From Candidatus Faecousia excrementipullorum (GTDB lineage: Bacteria > Bacillota > Clostridia > Oscillospirales > Oscillospiraceae), in the NCBI GenBank assembly GCA_018712825.1, contig DVGG01000026.1, positions 55,171-119,170 on the forward strand: DNA of 64,000 nucleotides, written 5' to 3'. The notes under the pieces are model-generated. The model made no database searches. It was not told the origin of the DNA and saw only the letters and a list, made by a program, of their open reading frames with translations. Shown in pieces: positions 24,642-33,689 of this stretch. How positions within the stretch are numbered: position 1 is the stretch's first letter; each line of letters opens with the position of its first letter. The translations under genes were made by a program, and so were the position numbers.

Positions 24642-25655
24642 ATGGCAAATTATAAAGTCGGGCGGCAGAGCTTCCGCCTTCCCAATCCCCCGGTGATTAC
24701 CGCCTGGGCAAGCGTTGCCGGGAAAAAGGAATCCCAGGGGCCTTTGGGCAGCTTTTTTGATGTGACCGGCCAGGACCCCTACTGGGGGCAGAAAACCTGG
24801 GAGCAGGCGGAAAAGCGGATGCAGCAGTTGGCGTTGGAAACCCTGGCCAAGAAGGCCGGCATCTCCACCCGGGATTTTAACCTGGTGTTCTCCGGGGATT
24901 TGCTGAACCAGTGCATCGGCTCCTCCTTCTCCCTGCGGAACACCGGCATTCCCCATCTGGGACTGTACGGCGCCTGCTCCACCATGTCGGAAAGCCTGCT
25001 GCTGGCCGCCATGACCGTGGGGGGCGGCTTTGCCAGAAACGCCGTGGCTATGACCTCCTCTCACTTTGCCTCCTCGGAGCGGCAGTACCGCTTCCCTCTG
25101 GGCTACGGCGGACAGCGCACCCCCACCGCCCAATGGACGGTCACCGGCTCCGGTGCCGCTCTGGTGGAAGAAGCGGGGTCCGGGCCCAGAATCACCGGCT
25201 GCACCATCGGCACCGTCCGGGATCTGGGGATTCAGGATGCCAACAACATGGGCGCTGCCATGGCACCTGCGGCCTTTGACACCATAAAAGCCCACCTGGA
25301 GGATTTTTCCCGCACACCGGAAGACTTCGATCTGATTGTCACGGGAGACTTGGGGCAGCTGGGAAAGGATGCCCTTCTCATGCTGGGACAGGAGGAAGGG
25401 CTTTCTCTGGGGGGAAAAATCGCCGACTGCGGCACCATGATTTTTGATGCCACCCGGCAGGATGTTCACTCAGGCGGCTCCGGCTGCGGCTGCAGCGCCG
25501 TCACATTGTGCGGGTATCTGCTGGACAAGGTGAAAAAGGGAGAGCTGCGAAGGATTTTGTTCTGCGGCACCGGAGCCCTTCTTTCCCCCGTGTCCACCCA
25601 GCAGGGGCTGCCCATCCCCGGGGTCTGCCACGGGGTATCTATCGAGGGAGGCTGA
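24642..25655 (+). CDS. spoVAD: Stage V sporulation protein AD
   Basis: 337 residues, thiolase-like fold. SpoVAD binds dipicolinic acid and is needed for its uptake into the developing spore and release at germination. Marks: ACSTMSESLLLAAMTVGGG, the SSHFASSERQYRFPLGYGGQRTPTAQWTVTGSGA block and GCGCSAVTLCGYLL. The second ATG (24642) is preferred: AAAGGATGG lies upstream at normal spacing. spoVAE follows at once, but the usual spoVAC is not upstream. Confidence 0.95.
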   Translation: MANYKVGRQSFRLPNPPVITAWASVAGKKESQGPLGSFFDVTGQDPYWGQKTWEQAEKRMQQLALETLAKKAGISTRDFNLVFSGDLLNQCIGSSFSLRNTGIPHLGLYGACSTMSESLLLAAMTVGGGFARNAVAMTSSHFASSERQYRFPLGYGGQRTPTAQWTVTGSGAALVEEAGSGPRITGCTIGTVRDLGIQDANNMGAAMAPAAFDTIKAHLEDFSRTPEDFDLIVTGDLGQLGKDALLMLGQEEGLSLGGKIADCGTMIFDATRQDVHSGGSGCGCSAVTLCGYLLDKVKKGELRRILFCGTGALLSPVSTQQGLPIPGVCHGVSIEGG

Positions 25656-25659
25656 GAAT

Positions 25660-26016
25660 ATGGACTATGTAAAAGCGTTTTTGGTGGGCGGGTTCCTGTG
25701 CGCCATCGCCCAGGTGATTATTGACAAAACCAAGCTGACCCCAGCCAGAATCCTGGTTTCCTATGTGGTGACCGGGGTGATTCTGGGGGGACTGGGGCTG
25801 TATGAGCCCCTGGTGAACTTTGCCGGGGCCGGGGCTACCGTTCCCCTGACGGGATTCGGCTACGCCCTGGCAAACGGTGTGAGAAAAGCCGTGGAGGAAC
25901 AGGGGTTTCTGGGGATTCTCACCGGGGGGCTGGCAGCCTGTGCCGGAGGTATTACCGCCGCTATGGTGGCAGGGCTTCTTGCCAGTTTCTTTTTCCGGGC
26001 CAGGGATAAATCCTGA
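25660..26016 (+). CDS. spoVAE: Stage V sporulation protein AE
   Basis: 118 residues, small membrane protein with three to four hydrophobic helices, including GGFLCAIAQVIIDKTKLTPARILVSYVVTG and a C-terminal GGLAACAGGITAAMVAGLLAS. It belongs to the SpoVA channel that moves dipicolinate across the spore inner membrane. GGGAGG overlaps the end of spoVAD, 4 bases apart, so the pair is one transcript. Confidence 0.94.
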   Translation: MDYVKAFLVGGFLCAIAQVIIDKTKLTPARILVSYVVTGVILGGLGLYEPLVNFAGAGATVPLTGFGYALANGVRKAVEEQGFLGILTGGLAACAGGITAAMVAGLLASFFFRARDKS

Positions 26017-26076
26017 AAAACCGGGCAAGCTATCCTTGCGGACAAGTCCGCAGTATAAAATCGGAGGATTTTCATC

Positions 26077-26178
26077 ATGAACAACCAGAACAAGCAGCAA
26101 AATCAGTCCCAGAACAAGCGTCAGCAGGGTGCCGAGAACACCAAGGAACAGTGCACCAAGTCTCAGAACCAGAAATAA
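26077..26178 (+). CDS. Gln/Asn-rich small protein, 33 aa, possible spore protein
   Basis: Too short for the track. CGGAGG is 9 bases before ATG 26077; the peptide is MNNQNKQQNQSQNKRQQ... ending SQNQK, with about half of residues Gln or Asn. It follows spoVADE and has a strong terminator. Composition recalls gamma-type small acid-soluble spore proteins, but it is far shorter and no family motif is visible. A perfect inverted repeat TGCGGAC-AA-GTCCGCA (26037-26052) lies upstream and may be an operator or leader hairpin. Confidence 0.65.
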   Translation: MNNQNKQQNQSQNKRQQGAENTKEQCTKSQNQK

Positions 26179-26216
26179 AATTTTGCCGCCGGAAAAAGCC
26201 CGGCGGCAAAATTTTT
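26177..26216 (+). terminator. Bidirectional terminator, small Q/N-rich gene and addA
   Basis: AAATTTTGCCGCCG...CGGCGGCAAAATTTTT hairpin, symmetrical, with A/T tracts on both sides. Confidence 0.88.
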
Positions 26217-29200
26217 ATTCCGTTACCTCTGCAAAAGCCCCCAGGTGGAAAAAGTACAGTAGCTTTTTCTTTACTGGCTTTTGGAAGATTTTTTCCATGG
26301 CCTTTCCGTAGGCCATGATTTGGGGGGCGTAGCGACGGACGGCAGCTTCCAGGGAATCCTTCGTTACATGGTCGGTCTTGAAATCCACCACCGTGATGGA
26401 ATCTTCCACCATGGCGCAGTCCACCACGCCTTGCAGGAGAATCTTCTCTCCAATCATGGAAGGCTCCCGACTCTGGGCATCCACCAGAATGGAGAATTTG
26501 AACTCCCGGAGAACCTTGGGGGCTGCGCACAGGGCTTTGCCCTCCTCCGTTGCAAAGAAAGCATAAATCTTCTCCGGGCGGATTCCCATGCACTCCTCCC
26601 GGGTGAGGAACCCCTCTTCCTCCATCCGGGCAATTTCCGAGTTTACATAATCAAGGCTCATATCCTTTTGGAAGCGGATATGCTCCATAAGGGTATGGAC
26701 GGCGTTGCCGTAGTCCTTCCCCTGGGGGGTTCCCCCGGCAAAGCTGGGCTTACGCCACACCCGCTCCGGCTGGCGCACCTGTGCCGCCTCCGCCACCTCC
26801 TGGTCTTTGGGTCTGCCTTTCAGCTGGGTGGCTGTCTGCTTGGAAGGAGTCTGGGTTGCGGCGGTATAGGGGTAGGAAAAACGTAGGAATTTCTCCATTT
26901 TATCCAGGATTTCCGGCTCTATTTCCTGAATTTTGGCACTTTGGGTTTCCGTTTGGGTGGACAGGTTCTCCCCCTCCACCACCTGGATTTTCCAGGGAAT
27001 CTCCTGAACCTGGGAGCAGTTGGGCTTGCCCCCTAAGGCAAACAGGGCTCCCGCCTCCGTCCGGTGCAGGGCTGTATACAGCACCCAGGTGCCGGGGCAG
27101 TCCACATCCCAGGTCAGAAGCAGAGGGTCTGTCACGTCCATCCGGCGCACAAGGCCGGTCAGCTCTTTTGAGAGATTCTTCTGGGCGTAGGTCATAATCA
27201 GCCGGTCCTTGGCCCGGGTCATAGCCACGTACAGCACCCGCATTTCCTCGGAAACGGTGCTGTCCTCAATCTTGGCAGAGATGGCCCGCTTGGCAATGGT
27301 GGGGTACCGCACCCGCTGGTCTGTATTTACCCAGGACAGGCCCAGGCCCAGCTCCTTGTGGCACAGCACCTGATCCCGGGCGCTCTCCTGGTTGAAGCTC
27401 CGGGAGAGGCCGCACAGAAATACCACCGGAAATTCCAGTCCCTTGGATTTGTGGATGCTCATAATGGTGACGGCGCCGGAGCTGCCCTCCTGGGCCGGGG
27501 CGGTGACCCCCTTTTCCTCCAAAGCCTGCAAGTAGTCCAGAAACTGTCCCAAATCCTTATGACCGTTTCGCTCATAGTCCTCTGCCAGCCGGCAGAAGGC
27601 TTGCAGGTTCTCCGGCTGCCCCTCCTCCATGGCACCATACAGGCTGTCCATCCGGGTCAGGGCGAAAATATCCTGCAGGAGCTTACTCACATCGTTCATT
27701 CTGGCCTGTGCCCGGAGCTTTCCCAGCAGCTCCAGAAACGCCCGGCAGTCCTGCCGCTCACTTTTTTCCATCACCCGGATAAAGGGGGCGTTCCTGTCTG
27801 CCTTCCGAATCTGGGCCAGGTCGTCCGCTGTGAAGCCAAAGAGGGGGCTTGCCAGCACCGCCACCAAGGGGATGTCCTGCAAAGGGTTGTCGATGGTTTG
27901 CAGCAGCGCCCGGAGGGTGGAAACCTCCCGGGACTGAAGCAAATCCTCTCCGTTTCCGGTGACACAGGGGATGCCCAGCTGCTCCAAAGCGTACTGAAAC
28001 TCTCCCCCCACGGAACCGGGGGACCGGAGAAGAATCACAATATCCTCCGGGCGGATTCGCCGCAGGGTGTCCTTCTCCCGGACAAAGTGTTCCTCCGTCA
28101 AAAGCTCCCGGATACGCCGGGCGGTAAAGGCCGCCTCCTCCCGGTAGGTGTCTGCCTGCACCTGAATCCCGTACAGCTCCACCTCCGGCTCATTCTGAGG
28201 AATATGGGGAATGCCCTCGTAGAGCCTCTCCCCTTCCCCGTAGGTAAGGCCGCCAACTTCCGGGGACATACAGCAGCCGAACACGGCGTTGACTCCCGCT
28301 ATCACCTGCCCGGCAGAGCGGAAATTCCGGGTCAGAAGCACCTTCCGACCCTGGCCCGGCTGGGCCTCCTCCGCCGGAACAAACCGGTTGTATTTTTCCA
28401 GGAAGATTCCCGGGTCTGCCAGACGGAACTGGTAAATGGACTGCTTCACATCCCCCACCATAAAGCAGTTCTGCTTCTGGGCGGTAAGGGCGGAGAAGAT
28501 GGCGTCCTGCACCTGGTTGGAGTCCTGGTACTCGTCCACCATAATCTCCCGGAAGCGCTCTCCAATCTCCCGGGCCAGAGCGGTGGGGCCGCTGCGTTGC
28601 TTGCCCAGGAGCAAGTCCAGCATTTTATGCTCCAGGTCGCCGAAGTCCATCACCCGGCGGCTCCGTTTCAGCCGGTCATAGGCCTGGGAAAATTCCTCCA
28701 CCAGTCCCACCAGACCTTCCACGGAAAGCCGGGTTTTTTCCAAATCCTCCAGCACCTGGGCGCTGGAATCGGAGAAAATCTTATCTTTCTTCCCCACCGC
28801 TGCCTTGCAGGCATCCCGCACCGCCTTGATGGTCTCTTTCAGGGTTTCGTCCGGGAAGGCTTTGGGAAAGTTCAATCTGCCAAAATCCACCCCGGGATGG
28901 TGGTAAAGCTCATCCCAGCTCCGGCAGCCTTCCAGCTGCCGCAGCTGCCGGACTGTGGACTCCAGAAGGGCCAGGGGCTTCTCGCTGCCATCGAGACCTG
29001 TGGCCAGCTGGATGCACCGCTCCAGGGCGGCCCGGTGAAGACCTACGCTTCTTAAAAATTCCCCCATCAGGTACTCCCCCCAGGGGGTCTTTGCCGCATC
29101 CTCTCCCACCGGGATTTCCCGGCGGCACTGTTCCAGCCAGGCGGAGGGGTTTAAGTGGCATCTGGCGCTGTTGTACACCTTCAGCACAATCTCCGGAACG

Positions 29201-29709
29201 CTCCTGTCGCTGCGGCCGAAGCCCTGGGTGTCCACGAAGGCCCGGAAGGCCTCCGTCCCTTCCTCGTAGGCTTTGTCCAGGAGCCCCTCCAGCACCTGCT
29301 GCTGCAACAGGCGGCATTCGTTCTCCTCCGCCACCCGGAAATCCCCGGAAAGGTCAAGAGAATAAGCGTATTCCCGGAGAATATCCCCGCAAAAGGCGTG
29401 GACGGTGGAGATTTTGGCTAAGTACAGCCGCTGCATCTGCTGCTGCAAATGGCGGTTTCCCGGGTCGGCAGCCAGGCGCTCCGTCAGCTTCTGGGCGATT
29501 TTTCCCCGGAGCTCCGAGGCCGCCGCCTTGGTGTAGGTAATCATCAGGAAGTCATCGATGTTGGCCGGGTCCTCCGGCTGGGTGAGGTAGCTCAGGAGCC
29601 TGTCCACCAGCACCTTGGTTTTGCCGGAACCGGCGGCCGCCGACACCAGCAGCTTTCCGCCCCGGTCCGTCACCGCCATTTTCTGTTGGGGGGTCAGGGT
29701 CTCAGCCAT
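26215..29709 (-). CDS. addA: Helicase-exonuclease AddAB, AddA subunit
   Basis: UvrD/Rep superfamily helicase with a C-terminal RecB-type nuclease, 1164 residues. Motif I AAAGSGKTKVLVDRL, motif II VDEYQDSN, motif III VGDVKQSIYQFR, motif V SIHKSKGLEFPVVF, motif VI YVAMTRAKDRL, and the nuclease motif VVDFKTDH are all readable. With AddB it processes double-strand ends for RecA. Start at 29709 has GGAGGTGG; the track ORF begins inside addB. Overlaps addB by a few bases. Confidence 0.96.
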   Translation of the reverse strand: MAETLTPQQKMAVTDRGGKLLVSAAAGSGKTKVLVDRLLSYLTQPEDPANIDDFLMITYTKAAASELRGKIAQKLTERLAADPGNRHLQQQMQRLYLAKISTVHAFCGDILREYAYSLDLSGDFRVAEENECRLLQQQVLEGLLDKAYEEGTEAFRAFVDTQGFGRSDRSVPEIVLKVYNSARCHLNPSAWLEQCRREIPVGEDAAKTPWGEYLMGEFLRSVGLHRAALERCIQLATGLDGSEKPLALLESTVRQLRQLEGCRSWDELYHHPGVDFGRLNFPKAFPDETLKETIKAVRDACKAAVGKKDKIFSDSSAQVLEDLEKTRLSVEGLVGLVEEFSQAYDRLKRSRRVMDFGDLEHKMLDLLLGKQRSGPTALAREIGERFREIMVDEYQDSNQVQDAIFSALTAQKQNCFMVGDVKQSIYQFRLADPGIFLEKYNRFVPAEEAQPGQGRKVLLTRNFRSAGQVIAGVNAVFGCCMSPEVGGLTYGEGERLYEGIPHIPQNEPEVELYGIQVQADTYREEAAFTARRIRELLTEEHFVREKDTLRRIRPEDIVILLRSPGSVGGEFQYALEQLGIPCVTGNGEDLLQSREVSTLRALLQTIDNPLQDIPLVAVLASPLFGFTADDLAQIRKADRNAPFIRVMEKSERQDCRAFLELLGKLRAQARMNDVSKLLQDIFALTRMDSLYGAMEEGQPENLQAFCRLAEDYERNGHKDLGQFLDYLQALEEKGVTAPAQEGSSGAVTIMSIHKSKGLEFPVVFLCGLSRSFNQESARDQVLCHKELGLGLSWVNTDQRVRYPTIAKRAISAKIEDSTVSEEMRVLYVAMTRAKDRLIMTYAQKNLSKELTGLVRRMDVTDPLLLTWDVDCPGTWVLYTALHRTEAGALFALGGKPNCSQVQEIPWKIQVVEGENLSTQTETQSAKIQEIEPEILDKMEKFLRFSYPYTAATQTPSKQTATQLKGRPKDQEVAEAAQVRQPERVWRKPSFAGGTPQGKDYGNAVHTLMEHIRFQKDMSLDYVNSEIARMEEEGFLTREECMGIRPEKIYAFFATEEGKALCAAPKVLREFKFSILVDAQSREPSMIGEKILLQGVVDCAMVEDSITVVDFKTDHVTKDSLEAAVRRYAPQIMAYGKAMEKIFQKPVKKKLLYFFHLGAFAEVTE

Positions 29710-32700
29710 GTTTTTCCACCTCCTGTGCCACCGCCTCCCAGAATTCCTTGGAGGAAATGGCTTTATAATTTCTTCTGCCCTCCACCTGGGCCGGGTGGCA
29801 CAGGGCACCGTAGGGACAAAACCTACACACATTGTGGGATTCTCCCCGGGTGTAGGGGTTGGGAGCTACCTCTCCGGCGGCGATGGTATCCACCATCTGC
29901 CCCACAAGGGAGAATACATAGTCCCGGAGGGTTTTCAAATCCTCCCGGGAGGCAAGGTCCCCGGAAAGCTCCCCTTCTTTGTTGCATTTATAGCTCAGCC
30001 GCTTGGGCGGGGTTTCCGGCTCCATGGCCTGCAAAATCCCCATGTCCTCCAGAAGCAGTCCCTTCCGCTTCCAGAGCTTTTCCCGCTGCTGTCGGGCTTC
30101 TTCGTCTGTGAGCATTCCGTCGCTGGTCATTAAGGGCGCCCGGGCGGGGAAATACTGCACTCCCACCCCGTGGGGGTTGTCCCCCAGAAGGGATTTTCCC
30201 TGCTCCTCCAAAGAAAACAGGTACAGAAGCATTTGCAGTCCCAGGCCGTTATAGATGTCGCAGTAGTCAAAGTCCTTTTTGCCGGTTTTGTAGTCCACCA
30301 CTCGGAAATAGCGGTTGGGGCCCTCCTGCCACACATCCACCCGGTCCACAAAGCCTCGCAGCTGTGCCTCCATGGCTCTGCCGGACACCGGCACCGGAGG
30401 CAAATCCCCGTCGCCGCCGAAGGCCACCTCCGTGCCTGCCGGGGCAAACGCCGAAGCCCTGAGCTCCTCCCACAGCTCCCGGACAATCCAGAAAAGCTCC
30501 TGGTCGTTCCGCTGGAAAAGATACCGCAGACGCTGTGAGTCCAGCTGGGAGAAGTGGGTCTTTCCATAACTTTCCGCTGCCTCCCGGGCGATTTCCAGGG
30601 TGTCCTCCAGGGAAACTTCATGGAAGCCGCCTCGCTCCATTACGGTGTTCACCGTCTGCTCCAGCACCCAATGGACATAGGTGCCAAACTCCGCCGGGTC
30701 CACCTGGGCGGGCTTCCGCTCCCGGATTTTCAGGCCGTATTTAAGAAAATAAGCCAGCCGGCACTGGGCCTGCAAATCAATCTGGGAGGCAGAAAGGTTC
30801 AGACTCTTTCCGTAAAGGCCCTGAATCTGCTCCCGCTTCACCGTTCCCAATTTGAAGGACAGCTGCTGCAAGACCCGGTTATAATCCTCCGTCAGGCCCA
30901 GGTCTTGTGCCTGGGTCTTACCATTGCGGCCTGCCAGGTAGGCGGCGGCCTCTTGGGGGTCTGTCAGGGCTGCCCCCAGACCTTCCCCGGGGTTTTCCAT
31001 GCCCCCGGCCAACTCCCCCAGGCGGCGGCAGACGAAGGAGGGCTGTCCGCCGGAGCAGGAGACCCACATGGTCTCCCGGCAGCCGCAGAACACCCCGTAA
31101 ATCTCTCCGAACTCCGCCTGGATGCCCTCCATGGCACCGCCGGTGAGGGGCATTCCCAGGCTCCGCAGGGCATCACATTCCCGGTCGGACAAAATGCCGG
31201 TACTGCCGGTATACCCCGGCAGACTGCCTTCTGATGCCCCTAAGAGAATCAGATGGCGGCTTTCCTGGCACCGCATGGCAGACACCGGACCTGCCGTCAC
31301 TCCATCCAGCACCGGGGGGATGGTGCCCACGTCGTACTGGCTGATCAGCAGCCGGAACAGCCGGGTGAAGGTTTCTGAGTCCCAGGCCGTTTCTCCCAGC
31401 ACATCGTACAGCTGCTCCATGGCTCCCAGGAGAATCTCCCACAGCTGTGAAAGAATCTGGGATTCCCGGTTGTCCCCCTGGGCATCCAGGGTCTTGGCCA
31501 GCCGGTTGAGCCTGTCTGCCAGGCCGATTCCCTCCACGAAGGCATAAAGAGCCTGCACCTGCTGGGCAACGGAAGTGGCCTTTGAAAACGCCTTCCGAAG
31601 GTTGTCCAGGGGCCCGGTAATCTGCTGCCGCCAGCCGTTGAGCCCCTCCAAAAGGGCTTCGTCCTCCGTCGTCCATACATCCGTCAGCCCCTTGGGGTGG
31701 CCTGTCCAGGGGCTTAGCCATCGGCTGCCGGAGATATTCCACAGCCGCACATACGCCTCCAGCTGGTCACATTCCTCCAGGGACAGAGGAGACAGGGCAG
31801 ATTTTATGTAACGCAGCACATCCTGCTGCTCCAGCCCGCCCAGGGCTGCATCCATGGCAGAGAGCACCGTGGTAATCACGGACTTTTCCAGCACTTCCTC
31901 CGTGCCCGCCACATACACCGGGATGTGGCAGCGCTTCAGCACCATTTCCAGCTCTCCCCGGTAGCTGCCCATATCGGCGCACACCAGGCTGATGTCCCGG
32001 TAGCGGCAGCCTGAGGCCGCCAGCTCCAGAATCCGCTCCGCCGCCAGGACACACTCTGCGTGAATACTCTGGGCGGAGACCACCGTAAGGCAGTTCTTTC
32101 CCTGCCCCGGCTGGATTTTCCCCTGGAACAGCAGGCGGCTCACCTCCGCCGTGGGGGTCTCCTCCCGGGGCACCGTTACTGTCTGCACTGCAATTCCAGC
32201 CTTTTGGGCCAGGCGCAGCAGCTCCTTGGCGGTGGCGCCAGCTTTTTCAAAGGCCATGGCGGTGCTTCCCGGTGTGTCGCAGGGAAGGCTCACCACCACC
32301 GGGGCATCCTGCCGGATAAAATATTCCAGAATCGCCAAATGCTGCCGGGTAAAGTCCGGGAAGCCGTCCACATACAGCCGGTGAGACTTCCCGAAGTCGC
32401 TGGCTTCCAGCTCCTCCAGCACCCAGGTCATAAGATCCCGGGGGTCCATCTTTCCCCGCTGGCAGATGGCGTTATAAGCCTCCAGAATCAGGGACAGCTC
32501 CTCCAGCTTCTGGGCAAGGCTTCCCTGGGTCTGGGCGGAGGCTGCCATCAAGTCCGCCGGGGTGATACAGCAGCGTTTGAACACATCCACCCCGTCCAGC
32601 AGTCCCTGCAAAAACTCCGGCTTGGTCTCCACCGACGCATAGGCTTTCAGCTTGCTGTGCAGCTGCCGCACCGCCGAGGCCATGGCAACGATTCTGCCTC

Positions 32701-32959
32701 CTTTGTCCAGGGTGGGGGGGATATGGGTGCCCAGGTACTCCGCCGAACGTCTGGCCAGCCGGGTGAAGGACAGCACCTCTGCATACCGGCTGGCAGTGTC
32801 TCCCGCTGCCATACAAAGCCTGCGCTCCATCTCATGGCTGATAAGCTCCGGCACCAGAAGGATAGTCCCGGTTCTTTCCCGGGCCACATCCTCCCCCACC
32901 ATCTGCAAAACCTGCCGGGTATTGGCTACCCAGTCCGTGCCCAGCACCAATGTCAGCAT
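29702..32959 (-). CDS. addB: Helicase-exonuclease AddAB, AddB subunit
   Basis: 1085 residues. The N-terminal helicase-like half is degenerate (no clean Walker A, as in Clostridial AddB), and the C-terminal half has a RecB-type nuclease motif (RVVDYKTGKKDF). An Fe-S cluster is suggested by a Cys before the nuclease (LQAQCRLAYF) and a CRFCPYGALC triplet near the end. First gene of the addBA pair. Confidence 0.94.
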   Translation of the reverse strand: MLTLVLGTDWVANTRQVLQMVGEDVARERTGTILLVPELISHEMERRLCMAAGDTASRYAEVLSFTRLARRSAEYLGTHIPPTLDKGGRIVAMASAVRQLHSKLKAYASVETKPEFLQGLLDGVDVFKRCCITPADLMAASAQTQGSLAQKLEELSLILEAYNAICQRGKMDPRDLMTWVLEELEASDFGKSHRLYVDGFPDFTRQHLAILEYFIRQDAPVVVSLPCDTPGSTAMAFEKAGATAKELLRLAQKAGIAVQTVTVPREETPTAEVSRLLFQGKIQPGQGKNCLTVVSAQSIHAECVLAAERILELAASGCRYRDISLVCADMGSYRGELEMVLKRCHIPVYVAGTEEVLEKSVITTVLSAMDAALGGLEQQDVLRYIKSALSPLSLEECDQLEAYVRLWNISGSRWLSPWTGHPKGLTDVWTTEDEALLEGLNGWRQQITGPLDNLRKAFSKATSVAQQVQALYAFVEGIGLADRLNRLAKTLDAQGDNRESQILSQLWEILLGAMEQLYDVLGETAWDSETFTRLFRLLISQYDVGTIPPVLDGVTAGPVSAMRCQESRHLILLGASEGSLPGYTGSTGILSDRECDALRSLGMPLTGGAMEGIQAEFGEIYGVFCGCRETMWVSCSGGQPSFVCRRLGELAGGMENPGEGLGAALTDPQEAAAYLAGRNGKTQAQDLGLTEDYNRVLQQLSFKLGTVKREQIQGLYGKSLNLSASQIDLQAQCRLAYFLKYGLKIRERKPAQVDPAEFGTYVHWVLEQTVNTVMERGGFHEVSLEDTLEIAREAAESYGKTHFSQLDSQRLRYLFQRNDQELFWIVRELWEELRASAFAPAGTEVAFGGDGDLPPVPVSGRAMEAQLRGFVDRVDVWQEGPNRYFRVVDYKTGKKDFDYCDIYNGLGLQMLLYLFSLEEQGKSLLGDNPHGVGVQYFPARAPLMTSDGMLTDEEARQQREKLWKRKGLLLEDMGILQAMEPETPPKRLSYKCNKEGELSGDLASREDLKTLRDYVFSLVGQMVDTIAAGEVAPNPYTRGESHNVCRFCPYGALCHPAQVEGRRNYKAISSKEFWEAVAQEVEKHG

Positions 32960-33030
32960 ACCATCACATCCATCTTTTTATCAGATGGTTGTATCATAGC
33001 ATATTTTCTGTCCAAATAACAGGGTAAGAT

Positions 33031-33636
33031 TCAGCCCCGGAAGAAATTTTCCAGCTGTCCCAGCCAGTCCAGAAGCACAAAACGGATGCTGTAACGCCCC
33101 TGGGTCAGGCTGTTTGCCAGCGCCGGGGACAGGCCGCCATCCACCGCCTGGACCTCAAAGCCGTCGCTGGTGGCAGGAACGCACAAGGAGGGAAACACCA
33201 CGCACCACCAGTTATGCCCCTCTCCTTCTCCAATCTCAATCCGCAGGGATTGGTAGATTCCTGCGGGAAGGGTGAAGGTGTCGTACACCCGGGTGGTGAA
33301 TTCCTCCATATCCAAAGACACCACTGCCTGAAGGGCAGACCCGGCTTTTTCCAGAGCCTCATTTGCCACCTGCTCCAAATCCCCCAGGTGAGCCTGTAAG
33401 TATGCCACCGCCTCCTGGGGGTCAGAGATGGCCTCCATGGCAGGCTCCAGGTAGGAGAGCACCGCATCCCGCACCTGGAGCTTCTGGGCCTGGTCCGTCT
33501 CCGAGTCGGAGTTGGCAACCACATGAAGCCGCACCAAATGCTCCTGCAAAGTCTCCTTGTCCCGGAAAAGGATCACGGTTGTCCCGATTCCCACCAGGGC
33601 AAACAGAACCAGAGCAAGTTTCAGAAGTTTCCCCAT
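33031..33636 (-). CDS. spoIIR: Stage II sporulation protein R
   Basis: 201 residues with one N-terminal membrane/signal segment, then LVRLHVVANSDSETDQAQKLQVRDAVL, the SpoIIR signature. Made in the forespore under sigma-F and secreted into the intermembrane space, it triggers SpoIIGA to cleave pro-sigma-E; both partners are encoded 13 kb away in this window. The ATG at 33636 (MGKLLK) is preferred. It is separated from ispE by a terminator hairpin. Confidence 0.95.
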   Translation of the reverse strand: MGKLLKLALVLFALVGIGTTVILFRDKETLQEHLVRLHVVANSDSETDQAQKLQVRDAVLSYLEPAMEAISDPQEAVAYLQAHLGDLEQVANEALEKAGSALQAVVSLDMEEFTTRVYDTFTLPAGIYQSLRIEIGEGEGHNWWCVVFPSLCVPATSDGFEVQAVDGGLSPALANSLTQGRYSIRFVLLDWLGQLENFFRG

Positions 33637-33643
33637 AAAAAAC

Positions 33644-33682
33644 ACCGTCCATACTGAATTAACTCCAGTATGGACGGTTTTT
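33644..33682 (-). terminator. Terminator of ispE, just before spoIIR
   Basis: ACCGTCCATACTG...CAGTATGGACGGT, a 13-bp perfect stem; on the minus strand it ends in TGTTTTTT. It sits 8 bases ahead of the spoIIR start codon, so its 3' arm (GGACGGTG) also carries the only ribosome-binding-site-like sequence of spoIIR. Confidence 0.8.
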
Positions 33683-33689
33683 CCAGAAA

